Source of the DNA: Bacillota bacterium
Lineage (GTDB): Bacteria > Armatimonadota > HRBIN16
NCBI GenBank assembly: GCA_023511455.1
Contig: JAIMBJ010000007.1
Coordinates: 62,001 to 126,000, forward strand
Reading direction: 5' to 3'
Length of the DNA: 64,000 bases
In this document: positions 9,256 through 17,931 of the stretch, piece by piece
How positions within the stretch are numbered: the first letter of the stretch is position 1
Layout of the letters: each line of letters starts with the position of its first letter
Notes under the pieces: generated by a model
What the model was told of the DNA's origin: nothing
Database searches by the model: none
Seen by the model: the letters and a program-made list of their open reading frames with translations, nothing else
Program-made: the position numbers and the translations under genes

Positions 9256-9350
9256 CCCTGTGGAGAACGTCAAGGTTCTCGCTGGCGAAACAAGAGGTTC
9301 CCCAATCCGCATAAACTATCGGCATACTCTTTCTAGGAGGTAACCATACG

Positions 9351-9791
9351 ATGAACTGGCAACGAATCGCGGTTGTGACGGCGACGACCGTCGTCGTTCT
9401 CACCCTGGCATGGGCGCAGGTCTCGCCCGATAGTCAGAAGTGCAGTGCCCACATGAAGAAGGCGCTGAAGGCGGTACAGATGTATCTGCAGGAGTGGGAC
9501 AACATGTTCCCGCCCGCTACCACCGCCCAGAAGCTCAGCGAGGCGTTGCAACCCTACGCAGCGGACAAGTACGTGCTGACCTGCCCCGTCACGCGCAAGG
9601 ACTACAAAACCAACCCGCACATCACGTGGCGTCCAGCCAGCATGCACCCGAAGATGAGCGATGTGGTGGTGCTGTACGACGCAGTGCCGCACAAGGACAA
9701 AAAGTATCTGGTCGCTTACGCAGATGGGTCGGTGAAAGCCGTAACAGAAAAGGAACTGGCAGCCATTAAGCAGAAAGCAAGGCTAAAATAG
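9351..9791 (+). CDS. Small secreted protein resembling the soluble part of DUF1559-type pseudopilins
   Basis: 146 residues with a signal peptide ([23 protein letters not shown]). The mature part carries the helix [25 protein letters not shown], recalling the SNMKQLGLA..YAQDYDEMFP pattern of H-X9-DG pseudopilins. A later [13 protein letters not shown] ending recalls their C-terminal 'DGH' strand. The prepilin FTLIELL segment is absent, so this looks like a pseudopilin body exported by Sec instead of assembled. The resemblance is by eye and the function is unknown. ATG 9351 follows a strong TAGGAGGTAACC. There is a conserved-looking Cys pair (CSAHM and LTCPVT). The photolyase gene begins 21 bases downstream. 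Confidence 0.7.
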   Translation: MNWQRIAVVTATTVVVLTLAWAQVSPDSQKCSAHMKKALKAVQMYLQEWDNMFPPATTAQKLSEALQPYAADKYVLTCPVTRKDYKTNPHITWRPASMHPKMSDVVVLYDAVPHKDKKYLVAYADGSVKAVTEKELAAIKQKARLK

Positions 9792-9812
9792 GCTCGGCTG
9801 CTCTCCCGTCCG

Positions 9813-11348
9813 ATGCGCCATCTCGTGCTGATACTGGGCGACCAGTTAGACCGACGCTCTGCCGCGCTGGATGGGTTTGACCCCAATTGCGATGCCGTCT
9901 GGATGGCGGAAGTCGCGGAAGAGGCAACCCATGTGTGGAGCCACAAGGCGCGAATCGCCATTTTCCTGAGCGCGATGCGCCACTTCCGCGACTGGCTGCG
10001 CCAGCAGGGATACACGGTTCACTACCACGCACTGGACGACCCCCACAACGGCGGCAGTTTCGCCACCGAACTTGCCCGCGCCGTGCGCACGCACCAGCCC
10101 CAGAAACTCATCGTCGTCGAGCCAGGCGAGTACCGCGTGCAACAGAGCCTGTTGCAGACAGCACGCGAACTCGGTGTGCCGCTGGAGGTGCGCCCCGACC
10201 GCCACTTCCTGATGACGCTGGACGAGTTTCGCCAGCACGCCGCCACACGCAAGCAGCTGCGTCTGGAGTTCTTCTACCGCGAGATGCGCCAGCGCACGGG
10301 CATCCTGATGGAGGGCAAGCAGCCCGTCGGCGGCGCGTGGAACTATGACGCCGAGAACCGCGAAGCCTTCGGCAAGCAGGGTCCAGGGCTTGTGCCCCAG
10401 CCCGTGCGCTTTATGCCCGACGCCATCACGGAAGAGGTGATCCGCTTGGTGGAGGCGCGTTTCCCCAGCCACCCCGGCAGCCTGCGCGACTTCGACTGGG
10501 CAGTCACGCCGGAGTACGCCGAACGCGCACTGGACGACTTCATCGAAAACCGCCTGCCGCTTTTCGGACCCTATCAGGACGCAATGTGGACAGGCGAGCC
10601 GTACCTGTACCACTCGCGCCTGTCGTCGGCTATCAACCTGAAACTGCTCGACCCGCGCGTGGCTATCCAGAAGGCGCTGGACGCCTACTATCAAAAACAC
10701 GCGCCGTTGCAGAGCGTGGAGGGCTTTGTGCGCCAGCTGCTGGGCTGGCGCGAGTATATCCGCGGCGTCTACTGGCTGTATATGCCGGAGTACCTGGAGC
10801 GCAACGCGCTGCACGCCGACGCGAACCTGCCCGACTTCTACTGGACGGGCGAGACCGACATGAACTGCCTGCGCGAGGTGATTGGACAGACGCTGCGCTA
10901 CGGCTTTGCGCACCACATCCAGCGGCTGATGGTCACGGGGCTGTATGCGCTGCTGCTGGGTGTGCAACCAAAGCAGATTCACGCCTGGTATCTGGCAATC
11001 TACGTGGACGCGGTGGAGTGGGTAGAGCTGCCGAATGTGTACGGGATGTCGCAGTTCGCCGACGGCGGGCTGATGTCTTCCAAGCCGTACATCGCCAGCG
11101 GAAAATACATCCAGCGGATGAGCAACTACTGCGCGGGGTGTCGCTACAAGCCCGACCGCGCCGTGGGCGAGGACGCCTGCCCGTTCACCACGCTGTACTG
11201 GGACTTCCTGATGCGCCACGAGGCACTGTTTGAGAACCATCCGCGCGTGGGGCAGCAGGTGCGCAACCTGCGCCGTCTCAGCGAGGCAGACCGCACAGCG
11301 ATACGAGGGCAAGCTAGACGAATAAGGTATAATGCTCCTGACAACTGA
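9813..11348 (+). CDS. phrB: FeS-type (6-4) photolyase (cryptochrome/photolyase-related protein)
   Basis: Light-driven repair enzyme for pyrimidine (6-4) photoproducts, of the FeS-BCP/CryPro branch (photolyase-related PF04244). The N-terminal Rossmann part starts RHLVLILGDQLDRRS. The C-terminal FAD domain has GWREYIRGVYW, the conserved MSQFADGGLMSSKPY and YIQRMSNYCAGC. Four cysteines at 352, 440, 443 and 456 have the same spacing as the 4Fe-4S ligands of Agrobacterium PhrB (350, 438, 441, 454, from memory), which strongly supports the cluster and the family. Length is 511 aa, as expected. There is no good Shine-Dalgarno before ATG 9813. The protein acts in the cytoplasm and is not obviously linked to its neighbours. 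Confidence 0.93.
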   Translation: MRHLVLILGDQLDRRSAALDGFDPNCDAVWMAEVAEEATHVWSHKARIAIFLSAMRHFRDWLRQQGYTVHYHALDDPHNGGSFATELARAVRTHQPQKLIVVEPGEYRVQQSLLQTARELGVPLEVRPDRHFLMTLDEFRQHAATRKQLRLEFFYREMRQRTGILMEGKQPVGGAWNYDAENREAFGKQGPGLVPQPVRFMPDAITEEVIRLVEARFPSHPGSLRDFDWAVTPEYAERALDDFIENRLPLFGPYQDAMWTGEPYLYHSRLSSAINLKLLDPRVAIQKALDAYYQKHAPLQSVEGFVRQLLGWREYIRGVYWLYMPEYLERNALHADANLPDFYWTGETDMNCLREVIGQTLRYGFAHHIQRLMVTGLYALLLGVQPKQIHAWYLAIYVDAVEWVELPNVYGMSQFADGGLMSSKPYIASGKYIQRMSNYCAGCRYKPDRAVGEDACPFTTLYWDFLMRHEALFENHPRVGQQVRNLRRLSEADRTAIRGQARRIRYNAPDN

Positions 11349-11440
11349 GCCGTATCTTTTGCATCAAACGCCCGCAGTTTCGGGAAAAGACGTGGGGAGG
11401 CCCGACAAGCAATAAAGCCGGGCAAGAATACAGCCGTTTT

Positions 11441-11483
11441 CACCCCTCTCCCGCAGCGTCGGGAAAGGGTTGGGAGTGAGGGC
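11441..11483. repeat. REP-like imperfect palindrome
   Basis: The intergenic stretch between the photolyase and PHP genes contains an imperfect inverted repeat: CACCCCTCTCCCG on one side and CGGGAAAGGGTTGGGAGTGAGGG on the other. Read on the minus strand it translates as LTPNPFPTLRERGE, the tell-tale peptide of a very common bacterial intergenic palindrome family often mis-annotated as protein. A smaller hairpin with CCCG/CGGG arms lies just upstream, at about 11401-11422. Confidence 0.6.
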
Positions 11484-11495
11484 ACAGGAGACCTT

Positions 11496-12350
11496 ATGCC
11501 GATACAACACAACCCATACGCGCAACGGCATTCGCTTTGGCTGAGGGGCAACCTGCACGCGCACACGACCCTCAGCGATGGAGAACTATCCCCCGATGAT
11601 ACGCTGAACGCCTTCGCAAAGCGAGGATACGACTTTGTGGCACTGACCGACCACGATATAGTCGCCTCTCCGAACGGGCTTCATCCACACATTCTTTTCT
11701 TGCCTGGCGTCGAACACAGCGCACAGCAGCACATCCTGCGGGTGAACGTGACCTCTACCCTACCCCACGACCTCAGCTACCAATCGGTCATAGACCTTAC
11801 CCGACAGGAGGGTGGTTTAGTTATTCTCAATCACCCCAACTGGGGCGAAAACCTCGACCACTGGCGCAACGCACAAATGATCCAACTGGAACGCTATCAC
11901 GGCATCGAAATCTACAACAACGTGATAGAGTATCTGGAGGGCAGTCCGTATGCACTCGACCGCTGGGACCTTCTGCTTTCGGAAGGCAAACAGGTGTGGG
12001 GATACGCCAACGAAGACACTCACCGCGTCTTTCAAATAGGAAGCGCATGGAACGCGGTGAACGTGCGCGAGCGTAGCAAGGAAGCGGTGCTGAACGCGCT
12101 GAAAGAGGGACGTTTCTACGCCTCCACAGGCGTCGTGCTGGAAGAGATAACAGTAGAGGACGGCTATTATCGGGTACGCGCCACAAACGCGAAGGAGATG
12201 CGATTGATCTCTCTGCACGGTGAGGTAGTGGAACATGTTGCTGGGAGCGTGGCTTCGTTCTCGCTCGACAAAGCCAGAAAGTATGCCCGCGTGGAAGCAA
12301 TTGGCGAGGCAGGATCTCGCGCGTGGACACAACCAGTCTTTCTGGAGTAA
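11496..12350 (+). CDS. PHP-domain phosphoesterase (CehA/McbA-like)
   Basis: Metal-dependent hydrolase with the polymerase-and-histidinol-phosphatase fold. The first metal motif NLHAHTTLSDGELSPD is near residues 18-33, ALTDHD near 51-56, a Glu/His in LPGVEHSAQQ, and LNHPNWGEN near 110, with later acidic/His ligands in YANEDTHRV. A C-terminal beta-rich extension (after about 210) is typical of the secreted or CehA-like subgroup, but no signal peptide is visible, so it should be cytoplasmic. ATG 11496 is preceded by AGGAG at good spacing. The next gene starts four bases after its stop, so the two are translationally linked. The substrate is unknown; phosphodiester or phosphoester hydrolysis is the family expectation. 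Confidence 0.85.
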   Translation: MPIQHNPYAQRHSLWLRGNLHAHTTLSDGELSPDDTLNAFAKRGYDFVALTDHDIVASPNGLHPHILFLPGVEHSAQQHILRVNVTSTLPHDLSYQSVIDLTRQEGGLVILNHPNWGENLDHWRNAQMIQLERYHGIEIYNNVIEYLEGSPYALDRWDLLLSEGKQVWGYANEDTHRVFQIGSAWNAVNVRERSKEAVLNALKEGRFYASTGVVLEEITVEDGYYRVRATNAKEMRLISLHGEVVEHVAGSVASFSLDKARKYARVEAIGEAGSRAWTQPVFLE

Positions 12351-12354
12351 TCGG

Positions 12355-15300
12355 ATGAGAACGTTTGTTGGTTTGCTGCTGTTCTTCGTAACCACCACTG
12401 CTTTCTCGCAAGAGATCTGGCATTTCCGCGCCACCATCGGCGTGGATGATGCCGTGCTGGGCAGACCCGGCGCAGCAATCTTCCGCGTGTTCGTGGGCGA
12501 GGAGAAGGTTTACGAAAGCCCCGTGATGAAACCGGGCGACAATCCCATCACGCTGCATGTTCCCTTAAAACGCGAGGATGTGCTGACGCTGGAGGTCGCC
12601 GACACTGGCGACGGCCACGGGGGCGACTGGGGCAACTGGTGCGACGCGCGCATCCAGGACGATTCGGGACAGACCACCATCTGGCTGAGCGACCTGAAGG
12701 AGCAGGTATTGCAGGAGTGGATTACCACGCGCAAAGACCGCAACATCGTGGGACAGCCGATGAAGCTGCGCGGGCGTGTCTACCTGCGGGGGCTGGGCAC
12801 TATCTCTGGCTCGAAGATGCGCTATGTGGACTGGTACGAGCAGTGGCAACAGCGGGAGACTGAGCTGGACGCCGAGGAGCGCGCGGCGCAACAGCGGTTA
12901 CAGTGGTTGCGCATCGAGGGCAACCTGCATGGTGCGCAGCTTCTGCGGAACGGCAAGATGGTGGAACGCCTGCCAATCACCGTCTCGCCCAACGACAGCA
13001 TACAAATTCGGCTGACCAGCGTGAACGACAAGCCGCTGTTTTCACATCCCGTGTGGCGGGGCGTGCGGGCGCACACCGCACGGGGTACCGTGCTGTTAAG
13101 CCAGTGGATTCCCGACCGCATCCGATGGAACCTGTCCGCTGACGCTGGCGACCTGCCGGTTCTGGATGGTATGCCTTATGCGGGCATCTCATCCGCGCAA
13201 GGCGAGGTACAGGTGACGTATCGCCATCCGTTCAGCAACACCGCCCGATCACTTCCTGCGCCTCCACCTGCTGCACGGTATACCCTGAGCCTGTGGTGCG
13301 CGGTAAGGCAATCGCCGAGCGCGGCGCGCGCGACCAGCTATGTGGCGGTCTACGAAGGCGAGCATCTGCGGGCGCGCACCCCACTGCTAACCGCCAGCCG
13401 CGTCGTTCAGCTGTCGGCGGTGGCGCTGGATAGCAGCGCGCCACTGCGGGTTGTCATTGAAGTGGCAGGCGATGGCAATCTCGGTGACGAGGTGTATGTG
13501 GGCGGAACGGTGGCGGAGCGCAAAGGTTCTTATGCATTGCGCGTGACCAACCTTCCCTACCTGCTGGACAGAGCGGGACATGACGCAGTGCAGGTATACC
13601 ACTTCCCGACTTCCGACATGAGAACGAGCACGAAGGAACTGCCGTCGGCGCGCGCAGCCTTCCGGATGCAGGCTCCCGCCGAGCTGATCTTTGACAGTTA
13701 CGGGTCAGCACTGACAAGTATCGCCCGCGCTGAGCGACTCGTGCGTGAGGCGGAAACCCTGCTGAAAGCGGGCAAGACCGCCGAAGCGGCTGAACGTCTT
13801 GCCATCGCGTGGCGGCTGGACGACGAGAACCCGCACATCTATCGCCTGCGGGCACAAATGGCGAAGATTGCAGGTAGAGCCGACATCGAACTCAAAGCGT
13901 GGAAGCGGCTGGTCGAAATCTCCCGCGCCGACCTGCCCTTGCGCCGACAGGCTAAGCAGCGCATCGCGGAACTGTATCGCCAGCTGGACGACAACCGCCC
14001 TGAGTTTGAGTTTCGCCTGCCACCCCCGGCTCCACCCAACGCCGACATCGCCTCGCTGACACAGGGCATCGTGCGTCTGCACCTGAAGCCATCCGCGCCT
14101 GAAGACGATGTTCAAACGGGTGAGTTGCACTTTACCGTGCCGCGCGAACGCGATGCATGGTGGCTGCAGGGGCGCGTCGACACGCGAGGGCTGGCGGTTT
14201 CGGTGCAGTTGCAACAGCACGTTCGAGGGGAGTGGCAGACCGTCTGGTGCACGCCCGATGGCGAGCCACAGGGGTTCCCGCTGGTGGAGTACCAGACGGC
14301 GGCGGGGCGGTACCGCCTGCTAGTTCAGCACGACTCGACTCGCGACGGCGTCGAGGGCGCATTCCACCTTGCGCTGAGCTTGCGTCACCTGCCCCAGAAG
14401 CCAGACGCGCCGAGCCAGAAGTGGACATACCGTCTGCGCACCGACGGTTCCGCCGAGGTAGAGGTGGTCGCGTCTGGCGCTGTTGCGCTGCCAGTGCCCC
14501 TGACGGCGGACGAGTTAGTCGTTGAAGGAGCAAAATACTCGCTACTGCCTCCGGTGTATGAGTACCTCTCGCGACTGGAGTTGCGTCACGCGCAGGTGTT
14601 ATTGCTGCATCCAACCGCCGACCAGGCAACGGTGCGCTTCCGCTGGCTGGACGCCGCTTACAACGTGCCGATGACCCGCTACGGTGGCGAACGCAAAGAC
14701 CATTTTTATTTCCGCTCGCTGGCAGGGCTGGGCAAGGCGACGGGAGAGATAGATTTGGCCGTGCAGCTGCCGCAGGGCACAGCCGACCTCCAGCAGGTCA
14801 TGCCCGAACCGCAGTCGCGGGATGTGTCCACTTTGAACTTCCGTGTGCCTTCCGACAGGGTGGTCATCGTTACTGCCAAACACCCGCAGCTGGACACGCG
14901 CTGGCTTACAGCCTCCTACCGACGCATGACCGTTCATATCCCTGACACGCCATTCTACCGCCGCTGGCTTCCGGAGTACCTCGCGCTGTTAATGCGTATC
15001 TACGACCGCGAGCGGCAGGTGGTCGGTGGCTATGAGCCAGAGGATGCGCTGTTCGTCTCGCTTACCGCGCCGGCGCAGCTGTCGGGTTATGGTGGAGCCA
15101 CTTGGGGTGGCCCTCAATCCGAGACGTGGATTGCCTGCACGGGACGTGTGGGACCCTATAACCTGCGCTACGAAGCGGGAGGAGATGGCGTGGAAGCGCA
15201 CGAGCTGAAATGGGTCTTCCTGAGCGGTGTCGGAGAGAATCTCCCCTACTGGCTACTCATGGGCGCGATTATCTGGATAGAAGAGCAGGGCAAGGTGGCG

Positions 15301-15660
15301 GGCGATACGGCGTATCCGGATATATGGTATCGCCGCTCGCTGCGTCCCGGGGCGCAGCAGTTCCGCAAGCGATATTCCGGACAGACAAATCCCATCTGGC
15401 TGCCGGAGAAGGAGTTTCGAGAGCGTTCTGCTGAGGAACGCATGTTGGGCGAAGCAATGATGCACAACGTACTGCATACCATCGCGCAACGCTACGGCGT
15501 GGGCGTGTGGGCAGAGCTGTTCCGCCAGAACCGCGCGGGAAAGCTCAACTTGAAAGACCTCCCCGAAAACGAAAAACACAGGCGTGTTGTGGACGCGCTC
15601 GTCCAGATTACCGGAGACCAGCAGATACGCGAAATGTTCCGTTCACTTGGTCTGAAGTAA
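12355..15660 (+). CDS. Large secreted protein with NPCBM domain, TPR-like segment and degenerate gluzincin peptidase domain
   Basis: 1101 residues with a signal peptide (MRTFVGLLLFFVTTTAFSQ). Residues about 20-110 match the NPCBM carbohydrate-binding pattern (FRATIGVDD, EKVYESPVMKPGD, VADTGDGHGGDWGNW). A helical repeat segment lies at about 455-545 (AETLLKAGKTAEAAERLAIAW), followed by beta-rich domains. At about 949 is AHELKWVF, and 18 residues later LPYWLLMGAIIWIEE. This has the layout of a gluzincin HEXXH...LPxWLxEGxAxWxE site, but the second His is Trp and the EG Glu is Met, so zinc catalysis should be lost. It may be a glycan-binding scaffold or pseudopeptidase. The start at ATG 12355 was chosen over an upstream frame to 12235, because only this one gives a signal peptide. 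It is four bases after the PHP gene. Confidence 0.75.
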   Translation: MRTFVGLLLFFVTTTAFSQEIWHFRATIGVDDAVLGRPGAAIFRVFVGEEKVYESPVMKPGDNPITLHVPLKREDVLTLEVADTGDGHGGDWGNWCDARIQDDSGQTTIWLSDLKEQVLQEWITTRKDRNIVGQPMKLRGRVYLRGLGTISGSKMRYVDWYEQWQQRETELDAEERAAQQRLQWLRIEGNLHGAQLLRNGKMVERLPITVSPNDSIQIRLTSVNDKPLFSHPVWRGVRAHTARGTVLLSQWIPDRIRWNLSADAGDLPVLDGMPYAGISSAQGEVQVTYRHPFSNTARSLPAPPPAARYTLSLWCAVRQSPSAARATSYVAVYEGEHLRARTPLLTASRVVQLSAVALDSSAPLRVVIEVAGDGNLGDEVYVGGTVAERKGSYALRVTNLPYLLDRAGHDAVQVYHFPTSDMRTSTKELPSARAAFRMQAPAELIFDSYGSALTSIARAERLVREAETLLKAGKTAEAAERLAIAWRLDDENPHIYRLRAQMAKIAGRADIELKAWKRLVEISRADLPLRRQAKQRIAELYRQLDDNRPEFEFRLPPPAPPNADIASLTQGIVRLHLKPSAPEDDVQTGELHFTVPRERDAWWLQGRVDTRGLAVSVQLQQHVRGEWQTVWCTPDGEPQGFPLVEYQTAAGRYRLLVQHDSTRDGVEGAFHLALSLRHLPQKPDAPSQKWTYRLRTDGSAEVEVVASGAVALPVPLTADELVVEGAKYSLLPPVYEYLSRLELRHAQVLLLHPTADQATVRFRWLDAAYNVPMTRYGGERKDHFYFRSLAGLGKATGEIDLAVQLPQGTADLQQVMPEPQSRDVSTLNFRVPSDRVVIVTAKHPQLDTRWLTASYRRMTVHIPDTPFYRRWLPEYLALLMRIYDRERQVVGGYEPEDALFVSLTAPAQLSGYGGATWGGPQSETWIACTGRVGPYNLRYEAGGDGVEAHELKWVFLSGVGENLPYWLLMGAIIWIEEQGKVAGDTAYPDIWYRRSLRPGAQQFRKRYSGQTNPIWLPEKEFRERSAEERMLGEAMMHNVLHTIAQRYGVGVWAELFRQNRAGKLNLKDLPENEKHRRVVDALVQITGDQQIREMFRSLGLK

Positions 15661-15669
15661 CGGGCGATG

Positions 15670-16662
15670 CTACCTATCCCACACGGCTTGCTGGCGTTCC
15701 TGCGCCTCCTTCGCCAGCAGCAGCGCGCTTTCGTACCGTCGGCGGTCAACCTTCCCCTGCTCTACCGCCTCTTTCACCGCGCAATCAGGCTCGGTGTCGT
15801 GCTGGCAGTCGGGGAAGTAACACTCGCCCAGATAAGGGCGTATCTCTGCGAAGGCTTGCCAGATGGTTTCGGCGTCCACTGCCCACAGCTCAAAGTTACG
15901 CATACCCGGCGTGTCTGCAATCCAGCTGTCCTCTCCCAGCCGGATAAGCTGCGCCAGGGTGGTGGTATGTCTGCCTTTGTGCGTGGTCTCGCCAACCTGC
16001 CCTACCTTCAGCCCCAGTCCGGGCTGCAGGGCGTTCAGGATGCTGCTCTTCCCCACCCCCGACGGTCCGCACACCGCAGCGATTTGTCCTCGCAGCCGTT
16101 CGCGCAGGTCGGCGATGCCGTCGCCCCGTGTCGCGCTCAGCCGCCACACTTCATAACCGCAGCGGGCATATACCTGCAGATGGTGTTCCGTCTGAGCCTC
16201 GATGGGCAGGTCGCACTTGTTCGCCACGATAACGGGATTCAATCCGTTCGCGTATGCAGCTACCAGAAACCTGTCCAGCTGCCAGGGGTCCAGGCGCGGC
16301 TCCAGTACCGAGAAGACAACCAGCAGCAGGTCGATGTTCGCCACGATAACCTGCACCTCTTTGGTGCGAGGGATGAAACGCACTACTGCCGAACGACGGG
16401 GTTCCACCTCGGTAATGACGCCCTGATGCGAGGTGGTGTAGTGGAACCACACCGTGTCCCCTACGGCGACGGGGTTGGTCAGTCGTTTGCGCTTTGCCAG
16501 AATCACGCGCGGGGCGCGGCTGGCGCTTTCGGTCATCACCAGCTCCTTTTTCAGGTTGCCCCGCAGGGTGCAGAGTACCTCATGCCCCTCATGAAAGACG
16601 GTATAGTTGCCCGCGCTGGCGCGGATGACGACACCCTTTAGCCTATGCGTTGTCGTTGTCAT
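15670..16662 (-). CDS. rsgA: Ribosome small subunit-dependent GTPase RsgA
   Basis: Circularly permuted GTPase that checks and matures the 30S subunit. An N-terminal OB fold (residues about 1-75) is followed by the permuted G motifs in the order expected for the family: G4 VANKCDL near 145, then the P-loop GPSGVGKSS near 195, and G3 DTPGMR near 245. The C-terminal zinc finger supplies CYFPDCQHDTEPDC near 275-290. Length (330 aa) is normal. The start codon (16662) lies inside the end of larC, overlapping it by 20 bases, so translation is probably coupled. The gene is convergent with the large secreted protein, with a nine-base gap and no obvious terminator. Confidence 0.95.
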   Translation of the reverse strand: MTTTTHRLKGVVIRASAGNYTVFHEGHEVLCTLRGNLKKELVMTESASRAPRVILAKRKRLTNPVAVGDTVWFHYTTSHQGVITEVEPRRSAVVRFIPRTKEVQVIVANIDLLLVVFSVLEPRLDPWQLDRFLVAAYANGLNPVIVANKCDLPIEAQTEHHLQVYARCGYEVWRLSATRGDGIADLRERLRGQIAAVCGPSGVGKSSILNALQPGLGLKVGQVGETTHKGRHTTTLAQLIRLGEDSWIADTPGMRNFELWAVDAETIWQAFAEIRPYLGECYFPDCQHDTEPDCAVKEAVEQGKVDRRRYESALLLAKEAQERQQAVWDR

Positions 16663-17836
16663 CGGTACGCCCTTCGCGATACCGTCGCACCGCCTCCGTG
16701 TAGACCTCTTTCAGCGTCACACCACACTCTGCGGCGCGCGCTGCACAGTCCGCATGCTCCGGCGAGGAGGTCACTTCCCTGCCGTTCCAGATGCCGATTT
16801 TCATCCGCACCTCTCCGTAACGGGTTTGCACCGTTTCCCACCGCCGTTCCAGACACAACCTCTGCCATCGGCTAAAGCGCGCCCCAAAAGTAGTGGTCTC
16901 ACGGAAAAGAGTCTCCAGCAGGGCTATCTCCCTGCCGGGCTCACATAACACGCTCAGCTGCGTGGCGGGACGTCCATGCTTCATCACTATGGGAAGGTAA
17001 TATACATCCATCGCTCCCGCTGCGAACAGCTTCTGCTGCACTGCGGGATACCACTCCGGATTCATATCGTCTATGTTGACCTCAATCAGCACCGTATCCT
17101 GTAGAGGCAGCTCTGGTACCGCCTCTCCCACGACCACCCTCAGCAGGTTCGGCCGCGACTCGAATCGCTTCTTGCCCGCGCCGTAACCCACTTGCTCTAC
17201 CCTCATGCGAGGAAACCCACCGAATCTTCGCGCCAGAGTCACCATCAGGGCGGCTCCCGTTGGGGTTACCGTCTCACCCTGCACAGCGTCATCGGGGACC
17301 ACTTCTACTCCTTGGGTCAGTTCCATCACCGCGGGCGGAGGTACCGGTATCACCCCGTGTGCCGCCTGAACAAACCCGCGCGACATCGGCAGAGGCGAAC
17401 ATTCCACCGCATCCACGCCGAGCACATCCAGCAACACACACACGCCCAGAATGTCGGCAATGGCATCTATTGCCCCGACTTCGTGGAAATGCACGCGCTC
17501 CAGCGTCGTACCGTGCACGCGTGCTTCCGCCTCCGCCAGCCGACGAAACACTGCGCCTGCCCACTGTTTTGCACGCACCGATGCTGTGCTTTGCTCGATA
17601 ACCTCCAGCACGTCGGATAGATGGCGATGAGGTTGCGCCCCATCGCAGAGGATGGAAACGTCCGTCGCTTCTATTCCGTTAACGGTTGTTTTTTCGATAC
17701 GGTAACTCCAGCCCTTCAGGGGCACACTATTCCACACCTCCTGCAACCTGTCCTCTGGCGCGCCTGCGTCGAGCAGTGCCCCCAGCGCCATATCGCCCGA
17801 GATACCGGAAAAGCAGTCGAAATAAGCGATTTTCAT
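16643..17836 (-). CDS. larC: Nickel-pincer cofactor biosynthesis protein LarC (DUF111)
   Basis: LarC inserts nickel into the pyridinium bis-thiocarboxylate precursor of the lactate racemase cofactor (CTP-dependent cyclometallase). The 397-residue protein has the diagnostic N-terminus MKIAYFDCFSGISGDM, followed by GALLDAG, VHFHEVGAIDAIADI, GETVTPTGAALM and the metal-rich VNIDDMNPEW segment near 260. The reading frame runs 17 residues further upstream, but ATG 17836 has GGTGAGGGG in front and begins exactly at the family N-terminus. LarA, LarB and LarE are not in the window. The cofactor also serves other LarA-type enzymes, so lactate racemization is not proven. Confidence 0.93.
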   Translation of the reverse strand: MKIAYFDCFSGISGDMALGALLDAGAPEDRLQEVWNSVPLKGWSYRIEKTTVNGIEATDVSILCDGAQPHRHLSDVLEVIEQSTASVRAKQWAGAVFRRLAEAEARVHGTTLERVHFHEVGAIDAIADILGVCVLLDVLGVDAVECSPLPMSRGFVQAAHGVIPVPPPAVMELTQGVEVVPDDAVQGETVTPTGAALMVTLARRFGGFPRMRVEQVGYGAGKKRFESRPNLLRVVVGEAVPELPLQDTVLIEVNIDDMNPEWYPAVQQKLFAAGAMDVYYLPIVMKHGRPATQLSVLCEPGREIALLETLFRETTTFGARFSRWQRLCLERRWETVQTRYGEVRMKIGIWNGREVTSSPEHADCAARAAECGVTLKEVYTEAVRRYREGRTDDNDNA

Positions 17837-17853
17837 CCCCTCACCCGCGAATC

Positions 17854-17883
17854 TTGCCGTTGTCCGCGTGCTTGTTGTATGAT
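17854..17883 (+). promoter_or_regulatory. Promoter of the Spy-like gene
   Basis: TTGCCG (17854-17859), an 18-base spacer, and TATGAT (17878-17883), about 48 bases upstream of the ATG at 17932. It lies in the divergent gap with larC. Confidence 0.5.
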
Positions 17884-17931
17884 ACACTTAGCGACAGGAG
17901 GCAGTTTTCCCTTTTCGGAAGGAGGTCACCC

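Noticed and set aside
9846-11312. 488-codon open frame on the minus strand opposite the photolyase
   Set aside because: A shadow of GC-rich codon use; no family features, while the plus strand has the complete FeS photolyase motifs.
15667-16641. 324-codon plus-strand frame opposite rsgA
   Set aside because: Antisense shadow; composition shows no coherent protein and RsgA motifs are complete on the minus strand.
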